Source of the DNA: Rhodospirillales bacterium
Lineage (GTDB): Bacteria; Pseudomonadota; Alphaproteobacteria; Rhodospirillales; JASLLZ01
Direction of reading: 5' to 3'
Assembly: GCA_030746775.1 (NCBI GenBank)
Contig: JASLLZ010000027.1
Coordinates: 1-32,608, forward strand
Length of the DNA stretch: 32,608 nucleotides
A program made the position numbers and the translations under genes. Under the pieces are notes generated by a model, which ran no database searches, had not been told where the DNA came from, and saw only the letters and a list, made by a program, of their open reading frames with translations. Of this stretch, positions 26,230 to 32,606 are shown in pieces (position 1 is the stretch's first letter; each line of letters starts with the position of its first letter).

Positions 26230-26691
26230 ATGTCGATATTTCCTCCGTCACAACGCATTTGGTGGAACGAACCGGTCGAAAAAACAGAGGTTCTTTGGGT
26301 TGTCATCGCGTTGGTCTGGTCCTTGATCATGTTCTTCATGATGCCCTATTGGCATCTGACCGGCGACCAGAACCTGTCCAACGAAGCCTACCGTATCAGC
26401 CCCGACGCCTTCGCCGAGAAGGCGGAGGCCGTGGCGGCGAAATATACCGTGCGCACGGAAACGTCGCAGGAGGTTCCCGTCGTCCACCCGCCGGCCGGCA
26501 GCGACGTCTACATGATCGCCCGCTTGTGGGAGTGGTGGCCCATCTTGGAGTTGGAAAAGGGACAGAGCTACCGCCTGCACCTGTCGTCCATGGACTGGCA
26601 GCACGGCTTTTCGCTTTTGCCCGATAACATCAACATCCAGGTCCACCCCGATTACGAAATGGTGGTGACCGTACCTTCTCGCTTGCCATGA
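26230..26691 (+). pseudogene. Cytochrome c oxidase subunit II, B-type, truncated before the CuA cysteines
   Basis: The frame encodes an N-terminal helix (LWVVIALVWSLIMFFMMPYW) and the start of the periplasmic cupredoxin domain up to MDWQHGFSLLPDNINIQVHP, which includes the first CuA-ligand histidine. After YEMVVTV (about residue 147) similarity stops and five foreign codons lead to a TGA. The expected remainder, with the CxxxC, histidine and methionine ligands that complete CuA, is absent. The bases that follow encode the end of subunit I. The ribosome-binding site GAGGAGGGGGC is excellent, so a truncated protein could be made, but it could not carry CuA. It is either a real deletion or an assembly collapse. 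Confidence 0.8.
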
Positions 26692-26765
26692 TCTTCCTTG
26701 TCGCGTTCGTGCTCTACTATTTCGTGAACTGGAAGTATCTGGCCAGCGTCTGGGGCCTGAGCTAA
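26673..26765 (+). pseudogene. 3' remnant of cytochrome c oxidase subunit I
   Basis: Read in the frame ending with TAA at 26763-26765, these 30 codons give a final hydrophobic helix and the tail YYFVNWKYLASVWGLS, which has the look of the C-terminus of a B-type oxidase subunit I. The rest of the roughly 550-residue subunit (all haem and CuB ligand histidines) is missing. The frame is open back to about 26670, where it meets the subunit II fragment, so the junction lies within a few bases of that point. An ATG at 26688 overlaps the subunit II stop by chance as ATGA. Confidence 0.75.
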
Positions 26766-26772
26766 GGTCTTG

Positions 26773-26813
26773 CGGGCGGGCGGCATCACGCCGTCCGCCC
26801 GAACCTTTTTTTT
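26773..26813 (+). terminator. Strong rho-independent terminator after the oxidase genes
   Basis: A 12-pair stem, CGGGCGGGCGGC against GCCGTCCGCCCG (one G-U pair), closes a five-base loop and is followed by eight T residues (26806-26813). It is the best terminator in the window. It ends directly at the ribosome-binding site of the SCO gene, so that gene needs readthrough or a promoter within this stretch. Confidence 0.9.
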
Positions 26814-26825
26814 CGGAGAGCGACG

Positions 26826-27680
26826 ATGATCGCCCCGCCGCGGCAGTCCGTTGGCATGCTGCTTTGCCGCCTCGGTTGGACGGCTTTGCTGGTACTTGCC
26901 GTTCTTGGTGCGCCGCCGGCTGTCGCCCGAGAGAACGATGAATTCGGCGAAAAGGAAGCGCTGGCCCGAAGCCAGGCGGCAATCGGACGCAGCGTCGGAG
27001 ATTATGTGTTGCGGGACGCGGTCAATCGCGAGGTGCCACTGTCGCGCTTCCGGGGCCGGCCATTGGTGGTGAGCTTCATATACACCCGCTGCGCCGACGC
27101 CTGCCCGGTAACCACCCGTACCTTGGCCGATGCCGCCGAGGAAGCCCAAGATACCTTGGGCGAGGACGCCTTCTCGATCGTCACCGTCGGATTTGACGTT
27201 GCCTCTGACACGCCCGAGCGCATGCAAATGTTCGCCCGCCAGCAAGGTGCCGATCTCTCCAACTGGCGGTTTCTTAGTGGCGATTTGCCTTCGGTGGTGG
27301 GATTGGCGGACGACCTGGGCTTCGTCTTCTACCGCTCTCCCAAGGGTTTCGATCACCTCTTTCAGACCACAATCATCGACGGCGAGGGCCGGGTCTATCG
27401 CCAGGTCTATGGGGCGGGTTTCGAGACCCCTCTGTTGGTCGAACCCCTCAAGGAGCTGGTCTTCGGGACCGCGGCACCGTTTTCCAGTTTCGAGGATTTG
27501 GTGAAGAAGGTTCGACTCTTCTGCACCATTTACGACCCCGCCGCCGACAGGTACCGCTTCGACTATTCCATTTTCATTCAGCTCATCGTCGGCACCGTCA
27601 TTATTCTTTTCATGATTGGCTTCATTGTCCGCAACCTTGTGCGTCTTCGCCGTCGGCGGAGCGACGGAACGGCCGCTTGA
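26826..27680 (+). CDS. SCO1/SenC-family copper chaperone, C-terminally anchored
   Basis: SCO proteins deliver copper to, or reduce, the CuA site of cytochrome oxidase subunit II. This 284-residue protein has a cleavable-looking signal (VLAVLGAPPAVA), a thioredoxin fold with the copper-binding CADAC pair (Cys89, Cys93) and the third ligand His177 in FDHLFQTTIID. A membrane helix (LIVGTVIILFMIGFIVRNLV) followed by an arginine-rich tail lies at the C-terminus, not the N-terminus as in classical SCO1. Its ATG follows GGAGAG by five bases. It sits after the broken oxidase genes, whose CuA site it would have served, so its client is now absent from this locus. Confidence 0.88.
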   Translation: MIAPPRQSVGMLLCRLGWTALLVLAVLGAPPAVARENDEFGEKEALARSQAAIGRSVGDYVLRDAVNREVPLSRFRGRPLVVSFIYTRCADACPVTTRTLADAAEEAQDTLGEDAFSIVTVGFDVASDTPERMQMFARQQGADLSNWRFLSGDLPSVVGLADDLGFVFYRSPKGFDHLFQTTIIDGEGRVYRQVYGAGFETPLLVEPLKELVFGTAAPFSSFEDLVKKVRLFCTIYDPAADRYRFDYSIFIQLIVGTVIILFMIGFIVRNLVRLRRRRSDGTAA

Positions 27681-27835
27681 AGGCACCCGCCTTGACCGCC
27701 ATCAAGGAAGATACCGGGAGGGTGCTAGAATAAGAGGCCGTCGGGCCGGCATCTCCCGCCCTACCGATCTTTTCTTCCCGATGCCGGGCCGTTATGGTCC
27801 CGGCCCGTTCACCTTTCCGCTCAAGGAGTCGCGGA

Positions 27836-28324
27836 TTGCCGAAGTCCATTCGCCGTCTGTTGCAGGACCTTCTGCTCGTCGTCGAGGCCGGGTTCGACCG
27901 TTCCTTCTATGCGCCCCATGACCCTGGCCTGGCACTGATCAAGCTGAGCCTTAGCCATCCGGGACGGCGCAAAGAGGAGTGTCGCCGCCGTTCACGCGAG
28001 GAGCTGGCCAGGCTGGCGCCGAACATGCGGGCTCCGCTCGCTTGCTCGCGGGAACGGTGGCCGGTCCTTGTCGAACTCGACCTCGACGGCAAGACCGTCT
28101 TTGCCGAGACCGTCAATCCGGCCGGCCTGTCGGCCGACGGGCAGTCCAGCTTTTACACTACCTTCGCGGTTGCCGCCGGCCGCCATCGCCTTGCCGTCAG
28201 AATGCGCGACCGGGGCGACGGCCAGGACTTTGATTTCGTGCATGACGCCTGGGTAGACCTTGTCCCGAGGCAAGCGTTGGTGATTGGATTCAGCGAAGAC
28301 GAAGGGAACTTTTTCATCGAGTGA
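27836..28324 (+). CDS. Hypothetical protein beside the oxidase locus
   Basis: I do not recognise this 162-residue protein. It has a basic, amphipathic N-terminus (LPKSIRRLLQDLLLVVEAGFDRSFY), a short proline-rich turn, and a C-terminal half of alternating strands (RWPVLVELDLDGKTVFAET, RHRLAVRMRDRGDGQDFDF) ending acidic (EDEGNFFIE). No signal peptide or strong membrane helix is present. I chose the TTG at 27836 because AAGGAG lies nine bases upstream; an ATG at 27794 in the same frame has no good site. Base composition matches the neighbours. Its place after the SCO gene suggests a role linked to the oxidase, possibly in assembly, but this is only position. Confidence 0.6.
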   Translation: MPKSIRRLLQDLLLVVEAGFDRSFYAPHDPGLALIKLSLSHPGRRKEECRRRSREELARLAPNMRAPLACSRERWPVLVELDLDGKTVFAETVNPAGLSADGQSSFYTTFAVAAGRHRLAVRMRDRGDGQDFDFVHDAWVDLVPRQALVIGFSEDEGNFFIE

Positions 28325-28355
28325 CGGGCATTGTCCCAGGTGGCGCCCGGGGGAC

Positions 28356-28383
28356 AAAAAAATTGGGCCGGTCAAACCGGCCC
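28356..28383 (-). terminator. Rho-independent terminator for the leftward 75-residue gene
   Basis: GGGCCGGT and ACCGGCCC form a perfect eight-pair stem with a three-base loop. Read leftward it is followed by AATTTTTTT, the correct polarity for a transcript from the minus-strand gene at 28554-28781. On the plus strand it has no T run. Confidence 0.75.
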
Positions 28384-28411
28384 GAGTGGGTCTTGAGTAA
28401 GGGAGGATCAC

Positions 28412-28501
28412 ATGAAGAAGTCTGTAACAGTGTCCCTAGCCTACAGGCAAAGGGGCCGCCAATCTGTGACCGCCATCACACCGGACGAATTATTTTCTTG
28501 A
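28412..28501 (+). CDS. Possible 29-residue peptide
   Basis: An ATG with an ideal upstream site (AAGGGAGGATC) opens a 30-codon frame ending in TGA. The product starts MKKSVTVSLAYRQRGRQ and is basic and hydrophilic, with no membrane helix. Codon use is less GC-biased than in neighbouring genes. No promoter is clear, and the gene lies opposite the leader-side of the leftward transcript end. It could be a genuine small protein, a leader peptide or chance; the ribosome-binding site is the only strong point. Confidence 0.35.
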   Translation: MKKSVTVSLAYRQRGRQSVTAITPDELFS

Positions 28502-28553
28502 ACGGGCGAAGAGCGTCGGGAACGATAGCGCCGACGGCTCAGGTTGCGGCCCG

Positions 28554-28781
28554 TCATGCCGCTTCCCTCAGGTATTCGCCGACCGCCTGTTCGCAGTCCT
28601 CGATGGTGACCACGATTTCAGCCAAGGCCTCGTCAATGCGGTCCGAGCCGGCCTTTTCCGATCCCTCGTACTCAAGGGCGATGGCATCCGAATAGGCCCC
28701 GCCCAGGACTCGCTGGAGGGCTCTCAACCGGCGTAGGGCCTTGAGGGTGAACTCAAGCGAAAAATCGTCGACGATCAACAT
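28554..28781 (-). CDS. 75-residue hypothetical protein
   Basis: This small acidic protein is not recognised. It is predicted almost wholly helical (ALRRLRALQRVLGG, IDEALAEIVVTIEDCEQAV), with a single cysteine and no membrane segment, as in small regulatory or antitoxin-like proteins. The ATG at 28781 has GGAGGT seven bases upstream. A promoter (28815-28842) overlaps an ACAAAGT element shared with the XRE gene region. A terminator lies at 28356-28383. These signals make it a real, separately regulated gene. Its link with the XRE regulator is inferred from the shared element. Confidence 0.7.
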   Translation of the reverse strand: MLIVDDFSLEFTLKALRRLRALQRVLGGAYSDAIALEYEGSEKAGSDRIDEALAEIVVTIEDCEQAVGEYLREAA

Positions 28782-28814
28782 TGTTACCTCCCACTTGACG
28801 GCATGACCCCGGCA

Positions 28815-28842
28815 AAGGTACAGCAGTTTAGGACAAAGTCAA
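28815..28842 (-). promoter_or_regulatory. Promoter of the 75-residue gene with an ACAAAGT element
   Basis: Read leftward, TTGACT (28842-28837) and TACCTT (28820-28815) are 16 bases apart, in an AT-rich patch. The plus-strand ACAAAGT at 28833-28839, within GAC-AAA-GTC, overlaps the -35 box. A bound repressor would block RNA polymerase there. Confidence 0.45.
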
Positions 28843-28906
28843 CATATTTTTTACTAATGTTCAGATAGAACCCGGTGGCAGCCGCTGGCTCCTTCCCGCG
28901 TCAGGG

Positions 28907-29338
28907 TCAGTCGCGGTCGTCCTCGGCTGTTCCTTGATCCTTCGGGGGAGGGCGACCTTCCCAGGTTTTTCGCCCTGAATCGCGAATCTCCAGCAAGAGT
29001 GATCGCACGTCCTGGAGCACTTCGAGGATTTGCTCGCTCGACTGATCGGGGACCGGGGGCGGGGGCAGAGTGATTTCCGAAGTCTCGGGCAACAAGGATA
29101 TCGACGCGATTTCCTCCAACCCAAGCCCGGCACGTTCCAAAACTCTCGACACCTCGATCGCCAACTCGGCCGGCAGAACCCGCCCCTTATACGCATGTTC
29201 GTAATACCAAAGCCGCTGCTTGGACATGTCGCACAGCTTGGCGAACTCTGTCTGTTTATAACCGGCCCGCTTGCGCAGCCTGGTAAGATTGCGGGCCAGA
29301 ATTTGGGGTATCAGGGGCGGCCCTGTTTTCTCTGTCAT
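28907..29338 (-). CDS. XRE-type helix-turn-helix regulator
   Basis: This 143-residue protein has an N-terminal DNA-binding domain: LARNLTRLRKRAGYKQTEFAKLCDMSKQRLWYYEHAYKGR contains the two helices and turn of an XRE/Cro-type fold. A proline-rich linker (LPPPPVPDQ) leads to an amphipathic helix (SEQILEVLQDVRSLLLEIRD) that could mediate oligomerisation, and a charged tail. The ATG at 29338 is preferred; the frame stays open 37 codons further upstream, but that would run through the promoter region of the opposite gene. It is divergent from the DUF6362 gene, with 131 bases between the starts. It probably represses itself and its neighbours through the repeated ACAAAGT elements. Confidence 0.8.
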   Translation of the reverse strand: MTEKTGPPLIPQILARNLTRLRKRAGYKQTEFAKLCDMSKQRLWYYEHAYKGRVLPAELAIEVSRVLERAGLGLEEIASISLLPETSEITLPPPPVPDQSSEQILEVLQDVRSLLLEIRDSGRKTWEGRPPPKDQGTAEDDRD

Positions 29339-29372
29339 GGCGCCAGTATGCCTATTTTTTACAATCAGGTCC

Positions 29373-29394
29373 GTACAAAGTACATTGACAAAGT
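29373..29394. promoter_or_regulatory. Paired ACAAAGT elements, candidate XRE operator
   Basis: GTAC-AAA-GTAC (29373-29383) is an inverted repeat, and a second ACAAAGT (29388-29394) starts 13 bases after the first (29375). The second overlaps the -35 box of the rightward promoter. A third copy lies at 28833-28839. Spacing and placement suit a repressor, most simply the adjacent XRE protein. Confidence 0.5.
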
Positions 29395-29415
29395 AAAAAA
29401 ACTTCATATTATAAT
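29385..29415 (+). promoter_or_regulatory. Sigma-70-type promoter of the DUF6362 gene
   Basis: A perfect TTGACA (29385-29390) is followed by TATTAT at 29407-29412 (16-base spacer) and a perfect TATAAT at 29410-29415 (19-base spacer). The region is strikingly AT-rich against its surroundings. Transcription would begin about 50 bases before the ATG at 29470. Confidence 0.7.
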
Positions 29416-29469
29416 TCCCGGTGAGGTCAAACCAACGTTCAACGCCCATAGGGGCAGGAGGAATCCATA

Positions 29470-29985
29470 ATGCACGAACGCAGCGGCTCGTCCGGCAGCG
29501 TCGATGGTTTTAACGGTCCCAAGAGGGGCCTTGCGGCGGCGCCGCGGACGTGGGCGGTCGAGCAGGTGGCGGAGCGGGTCAACGAAGCGGCGGCGACTCT
29601 GAAGCGCCTGCCCGGCGAGCGCCGGCTTGGCTACCGTACATCCCTTCCGGCGCCGGCCCGCGACGACCGTGACGCCTGGCTGCAGGCCGGCTTCGACGGC
29701 GATCCCCTGGGCCTATACAAGAAACAGATTCCCCTGGCCCGTCAGGGCGCGCCGACCGGGGCCGCCATCGACCGCATGTTCGAGGTTTTGACCTGGATGT
29801 GTTGGAACGGCGACCGTCGCGTTCGCAAGGTGATGTGGGGGCGTGCCCTGGGCATACCGTGGCGGGTCCTGGAGGGACGCCTGGGCCGCCGCCGCCAGAC
29901 CCTCGACCGGTGGTGCAAGGCTGGGCTGGAGAGCATCTCGCGCAATCTCAAGGCGGTGGAAGAAAATCGGCGTACTACGTCCTGA
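29470..29985 (+). CDS. DUF6362-family protein (phage-associated type)
   Basis: This 171-residue protein carries the pattern of the DUF6362 family: TWAVEQVAERVNEAAATLKRLPGERRLGY near residue 28, AIDRMFEVLTWMCWNGDRRVRKVMWGRALG in the middle, and a helix-turn-helix-like end, PWRVLEGRLGRRRQTLDRWCKAGL. Members occur mostly in prophages and are thought to bind DNA, but no precise function is established. The first 27 residues are low in complexity and extra to the family. AGGAGG lies eight bases before the ATG. It is divergent from the XRE regulator and has its own strong promoter. Together they look like a residual prophage or accessory module. Confidence 0.75.
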   Translation: MHERSGSSGSVDGFNGPKRGLAAAPRTWAVEQVAERVNEAAATLKRLPGERRLGYRTSLPAPARDDRDAWLQAGFDGDPLGLYKKQIPLARQGAPTGAAIDRMFEVLTWMCWNGDRRVRKVMWGRALGIPWRVLEGRLGRRRQTLDRWCKAGLESISRNLKAVEENRRTTS

Positions 29986-30151
29986 GTCGGCCCTCATTGC
30001 GCCGTGCCAAGGCACCGCCGTGCCGCCCCGCAGCAAACAAAGCGGTTCCAGGGGCTTGCGCCGGCGATTCCGGTGACGCATATCTGGCCTTGAACGCGCC
30101 TCTTGGGCTTGTGGCCAAGGGGCATCAACCGCATCAAGGGAGCTCGACCGG

Positions 30152-32050
30152 ATGGCACAGGAAACATTCACCTTCCAGGCGGAAGTCAGCAAGTTGTTGG
30201 ATATCGTCGCCCGATCGCTGTACAGCGAAAAGGAGATATTCCTGCGCGAGCTGATCTCGAATGCCTCCGACGCTTGCGACCGGTTGCGTTATCTCAGCCT
30301 CACCGATCCCATGCTCCTCGAGGGCGCGCTGAAGATCACGCTCAGCCTCGACAAGAAAGCCAAGACGCTGAGCGTCGCCGACAACGGCATCGGCATGGAC
30401 CGCGACGACCTGAGCGCGACGCTTGGCACCATCGCGCGGTCGGGCACCCAGGCCTTCGTCGACAAACTAAGCGGTGAGCAGGACAATGACATGGAACTGA
30501 TCGGCCAGTTCGGGGTCGGCTTCTATTCCGCCTTCATGGTCGCCGAAAGGGTCGACGTGCTGACCCGCAAGGCGGGCCAGGAGGGGGCCTGGCTGTGGTC
30601 GTCGGATGGCCAGGGTTCCTTCACCATCGAAGACGCCGAACGCGACGGCCAGGGCACCACCGTCACCGTGCACCTGGCCAAGGGGGAAAAGGAATTCCTG
30701 GAACAGCCGCGCCTCGCCCATATCGTCAAGTCGTATTCCGATCACATCGGGCTGCCCATCGTGTTCGTCAGCAAGGACGGCGACGAGACCACCCTCAACA
30801 CCGCCTCGGCCCTGTGGACCCGCGCCAAGAAGGACATCACCGAAGAGCAGTACAAGGAATTCTATCACCACGCCGCCCACGCCTTCGACGATCCGTGGAT
30901 GACGCTTCACAACCAGGTCGAAGGCGTGCTGTCGTATACCAACCTTTTGTACATCCCGTCGTCGCCGCCCTTCGACCTCTTCGATCCTCAGCGCAAGCAA
31001 CGGGTCAAGCTTTACGTCCGCAAAGTCTTCATCACCGATGATTGCGAGGGCCTGTTGCCGCCCTATCTGCGCTTTTTGCGCGGCATCGTCGATTCCGAGG
31101 ATCTGTCGCTCAACGTCAGCCGCGAGATGCTGCAAAACGACCCCAAACTGGCCAAGATCAAGAACGGCCTGACCAAGAGGGTGCTGGGCGAGATCAAGAA
31201 GAAGGCGGCCAAGGCACCGGACGACTACGCCGCCTTCTGGCAAAACTTCGGCGCCGTCCTTAAGGAGGGGATCTACGAAGACCCCGCCAACCGCGATAGG
31301 ATATTGGAGATCGCGCGTTTCCACAGCACCCGGGGCGACGGCCTCATCGGCCTTGACGACTACGTCGAGGCGATGAACGAGGGCCAGGACGCGATCTATT
31401 ACATCACCGGCGATGATCTGGAACAGGTAAGCGCCAGCCCGCAGTTGGAAGGCTTCAAGGCGCGCGGCATCGAGGTCCTGTTGCTCACCGATCCGGTCGA
31501 CGAGTTCTGGATCCCGTCGCTGGGCTCCCATGCCGACAAGCCCTTCAAGTCGGTAACCCAAGGCGCCGCCGATATCGACAACATCGCCGCCGGGACCGAG
31601 GCTGAGGAAAAGGAAGGCGACAAGGCCAAGAAGACGCCCGACGTCGAACCGCTTATCGCCGTCCTCAAGGAAGCCCTGGCCGACGCGGTCAAGGACGTCC
31701 GTGTCTCGGAACGCCTGACCGACAGCGCCGTCTGTCTGGTCGCCGGCGAGGGCGACATGGACATGCGCCTGGAACGCATGATGCGCCAACACCAGCGCAC
31801 GCAAGGAGCCAGCACGCGCATCCTGGAGGTCAACCCCGCCCATCCCCTGATCAAGCGCCTCAACCGTCTGGCCAAGGCCAAGGGCACGACGATCGCATCG
31901 ATGGCCGACGCGGCCCATCTTCTCCTCGACCAGGCGCGCATCGTCGAGGGCGAGCCGGTGGCCGACGCCCCGGCCTTCGCCCGCCGCCTGGCGGCCATGA
32001 TGGAAAAGGGGCTGGCCGGCCAGACGGCCGGCGCCAAGCCCGCCAAGTAA
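30152..32050 (+). CDS. htpG: Chaperone protein HtpG (Hsp90)
   Basis: HtpG is the bacterial Hsp90, an ATP-driven dimeric cytosolic chaperone. The 632-residue length is normal. The N-terminal GHKL ATPase is complete: ELISNASDACDRLR (catalytic Glu and Asn), VADNGIGM (Asp and glycines that hold adenine), GQFGVGFYSAFMVA (lid) and GTTVTVHL. The middle domain contains the conserved LNVSREMLQ with the ATP-contacting arginine. The C-terminal dimerisation domain follows a charged linker (EAEEKEGDKAKK). The ATG has a modest GGGAG upstream. A CTTGAA at 30089-30094 could be half of a heat-shock sigma-32 promoter, but no matching -10 was found. A terminator lies 120 bases downstream at 32173-32203. Confidence 0.96.
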   Translation: MAQETFTFQAEVSKLLDIVARSLYSEKEIFLRELISNASDACDRLRYLSLTDPMLLEGALKITLSLDKKAKTLSVADNGIGMDRDDLSATLGTIARSGTQAFVDKLSGEQDNDMELIGQFGVGFYSAFMVAERVDVLTRKAGQEGAWLWSSDGQGSFTIEDAERDGQGTTVTVHLAKGEKEFLEQPRLAHIVKSYSDHIGLPIVFVSKDGDETTLNTASALWTRAKKDITEEQYKEFYHHAAHAFDDPWMTLHNQVEGVLSYTNLLYIPSSPPFDLFDPQRKQRVKLYVRKVFITDDCEGLLPPYLRFLRGIVDSEDLSLNVSREMLQNDPKLAKIKNGLTKRVLGEIKKKAAKAPDDYAAFWQNFGAVLKEGIYEDPANRDRILEIARFHSTRGDGLIGLDDYVEAMNEGQDAIYYITGDDLEQVSASPQLEGFKARGIEVLLLTDPVDEFWIPSLGSHADKPFKSVTQGAADIDNIAAGTEAEEKEGDKAKKTPDVEPLIAVLKEALADAVKDVRVSERLTDSAVCLVAGEGDMDMRLERMMRQHQRTQGASTRILEVNPAHPLIKRLNRLAKAKGTTIASMADAAHLLLDQARIVEGEPVADAPAFARRLAAMMEKGLAGQTAGAKPAK

Positions 32051-32122
32051 AGGGCGGCGGCCGGAGCGGCGCCTCGTCCGCCGCGACCGTAAATTTATTT
32101 TTACCACGCAGTAATATTTTGC

Positions 32123-32159
32123 TTGACATATGTGACGGATTCGGAGTAAAAATCCGTCA
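32123..32159 (+). promoter_or_regulatory. Promoter-like sequence with inverted repeat
   Basis: TTGACA at 32123-32128 is followed 18 bases later by TAAAAA. A nine-base inverted repeat, TGACGGATT (32133-32141) and AATCCGTCA (32151-32159), covers the spacer, -10 and likely start point. This could be an operator, or a hairpin at the very 5' end of a transcript. The region is AT-rich. Confidence 0.5.
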
Positions 32160-32172
32160 TCGTAAAATTCCT

Positions 32173-32203
32173 GCGCCCCGGGCCTCCCGCGGGCGCTTTT
32201 TTT
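32173..32203 (+). terminator. Rho-independent terminator downstream of htpG
   Basis: GCGCCC (32173-32178) pairs with GGGCGC (32191-32196) and seven T residues follow. It probably ends the htpG transcript. It also lies between the promoter-like sequence at 32123 and the gene at 32243, so it could attenuate that gene or end a short RNA of about 45 bases. Confidence 0.8.
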
Positions 32204-32242
32204 CGTCCGATTCGACCCGGCATTCAACCAACGGAGGATGTG

Positions 32243-32521
32243 GTGAGCAACGACGAAACCGAAACGTTCGACGACTTTCATCGGACCCACGAATCTATTC
32301 TAGGCGAACGCGTCGGCATCAGGCAGTTTCATGACCAGGAACGGGTGGCGCGTAAGGAGGCGGCGGCCAAGCCCGTCGCTCGGCGCCACATGGGGGGGGC
32401 TTCGTGCTTCAGTGCCCCCTATATGGCTGCAGACCTATTCGGCGGCTTCTGGAATTTGGCATCACGTGATGCCAAAGCTAGCCCCTTGGCTCGAAGGGGG
32501 CCAACCAGGTCGCTTGCGTAA
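32243..32521 (+). CDS. Small hypothetical protein, possibly interrupted
   Basis: A GTG at 32243, five bases after GGAGG, opens a frame of 92 residues. The first 50 residues are charged and hydrophilic (NDETETFDDFHRTHE, FHDQERVARKEAAAK) and look protein-like. After an eight-G run (32392-32399) the character changes to a less polar stretch that contains a large palindrome and hairpins. A slip at the G run, or insertion of foreign sequence there, could have replaced the natural C-terminus. A GTG at 32240 is too close to the binding site. Not recognised. Confidence 0.45.
   Translation: MSNDETETFDDFHRTHESILGERVGIRQFHDQERVARKEAAAKPVARRHMGGASCFSAPYMAADLFGGFWNLASRDAKASPLARRGPTRSLA
32455..32476. repeat. 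22-base perfect palindrome
   Basis: TTTGGCATCAC is followed directly by its reverse complement GTGATGCCAAA. It is followed by smaller repeats: CCCCTT/AAGGGG (32482-32499) and TGCGT-A-ACGCA (32511-32521). Such perfect symmetry suggests a protein-binding site or a mobile-element or recombination end. Confidence 0.6.
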
Positions 32522-32574
32522 CGCAGGCCAGACCGCTCATACTGGGGGCGAGTGATTGCAGTCCACATATTGTG

Positions 32575-32606
32575 TTCTCTCCTTTGCTTGGACACAAACG
32601 AGAGAA
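32575..32606. repeat. Inverted repeat at the window end
   Basis: TTCTCTC (32575-32581) and GAGAGAA (32600-32606) are complementary across 18 bases. The last 90 bases of the window hold no convincing gene. The repeat may belong to whatever element or gene begins beyond the edge. Confidence 0.3.

Noticed and set aside
30089..30120. Heat-shock (sigma-32) promoter for htpG
   Set aside because: CTTGAA is present but no matching -10 element at the right distance.
30467..32290. 607-codon open frame on the minus strand
   Set aside because: It is antisense to htpG, whose plus-strand motifs are unmistakable.
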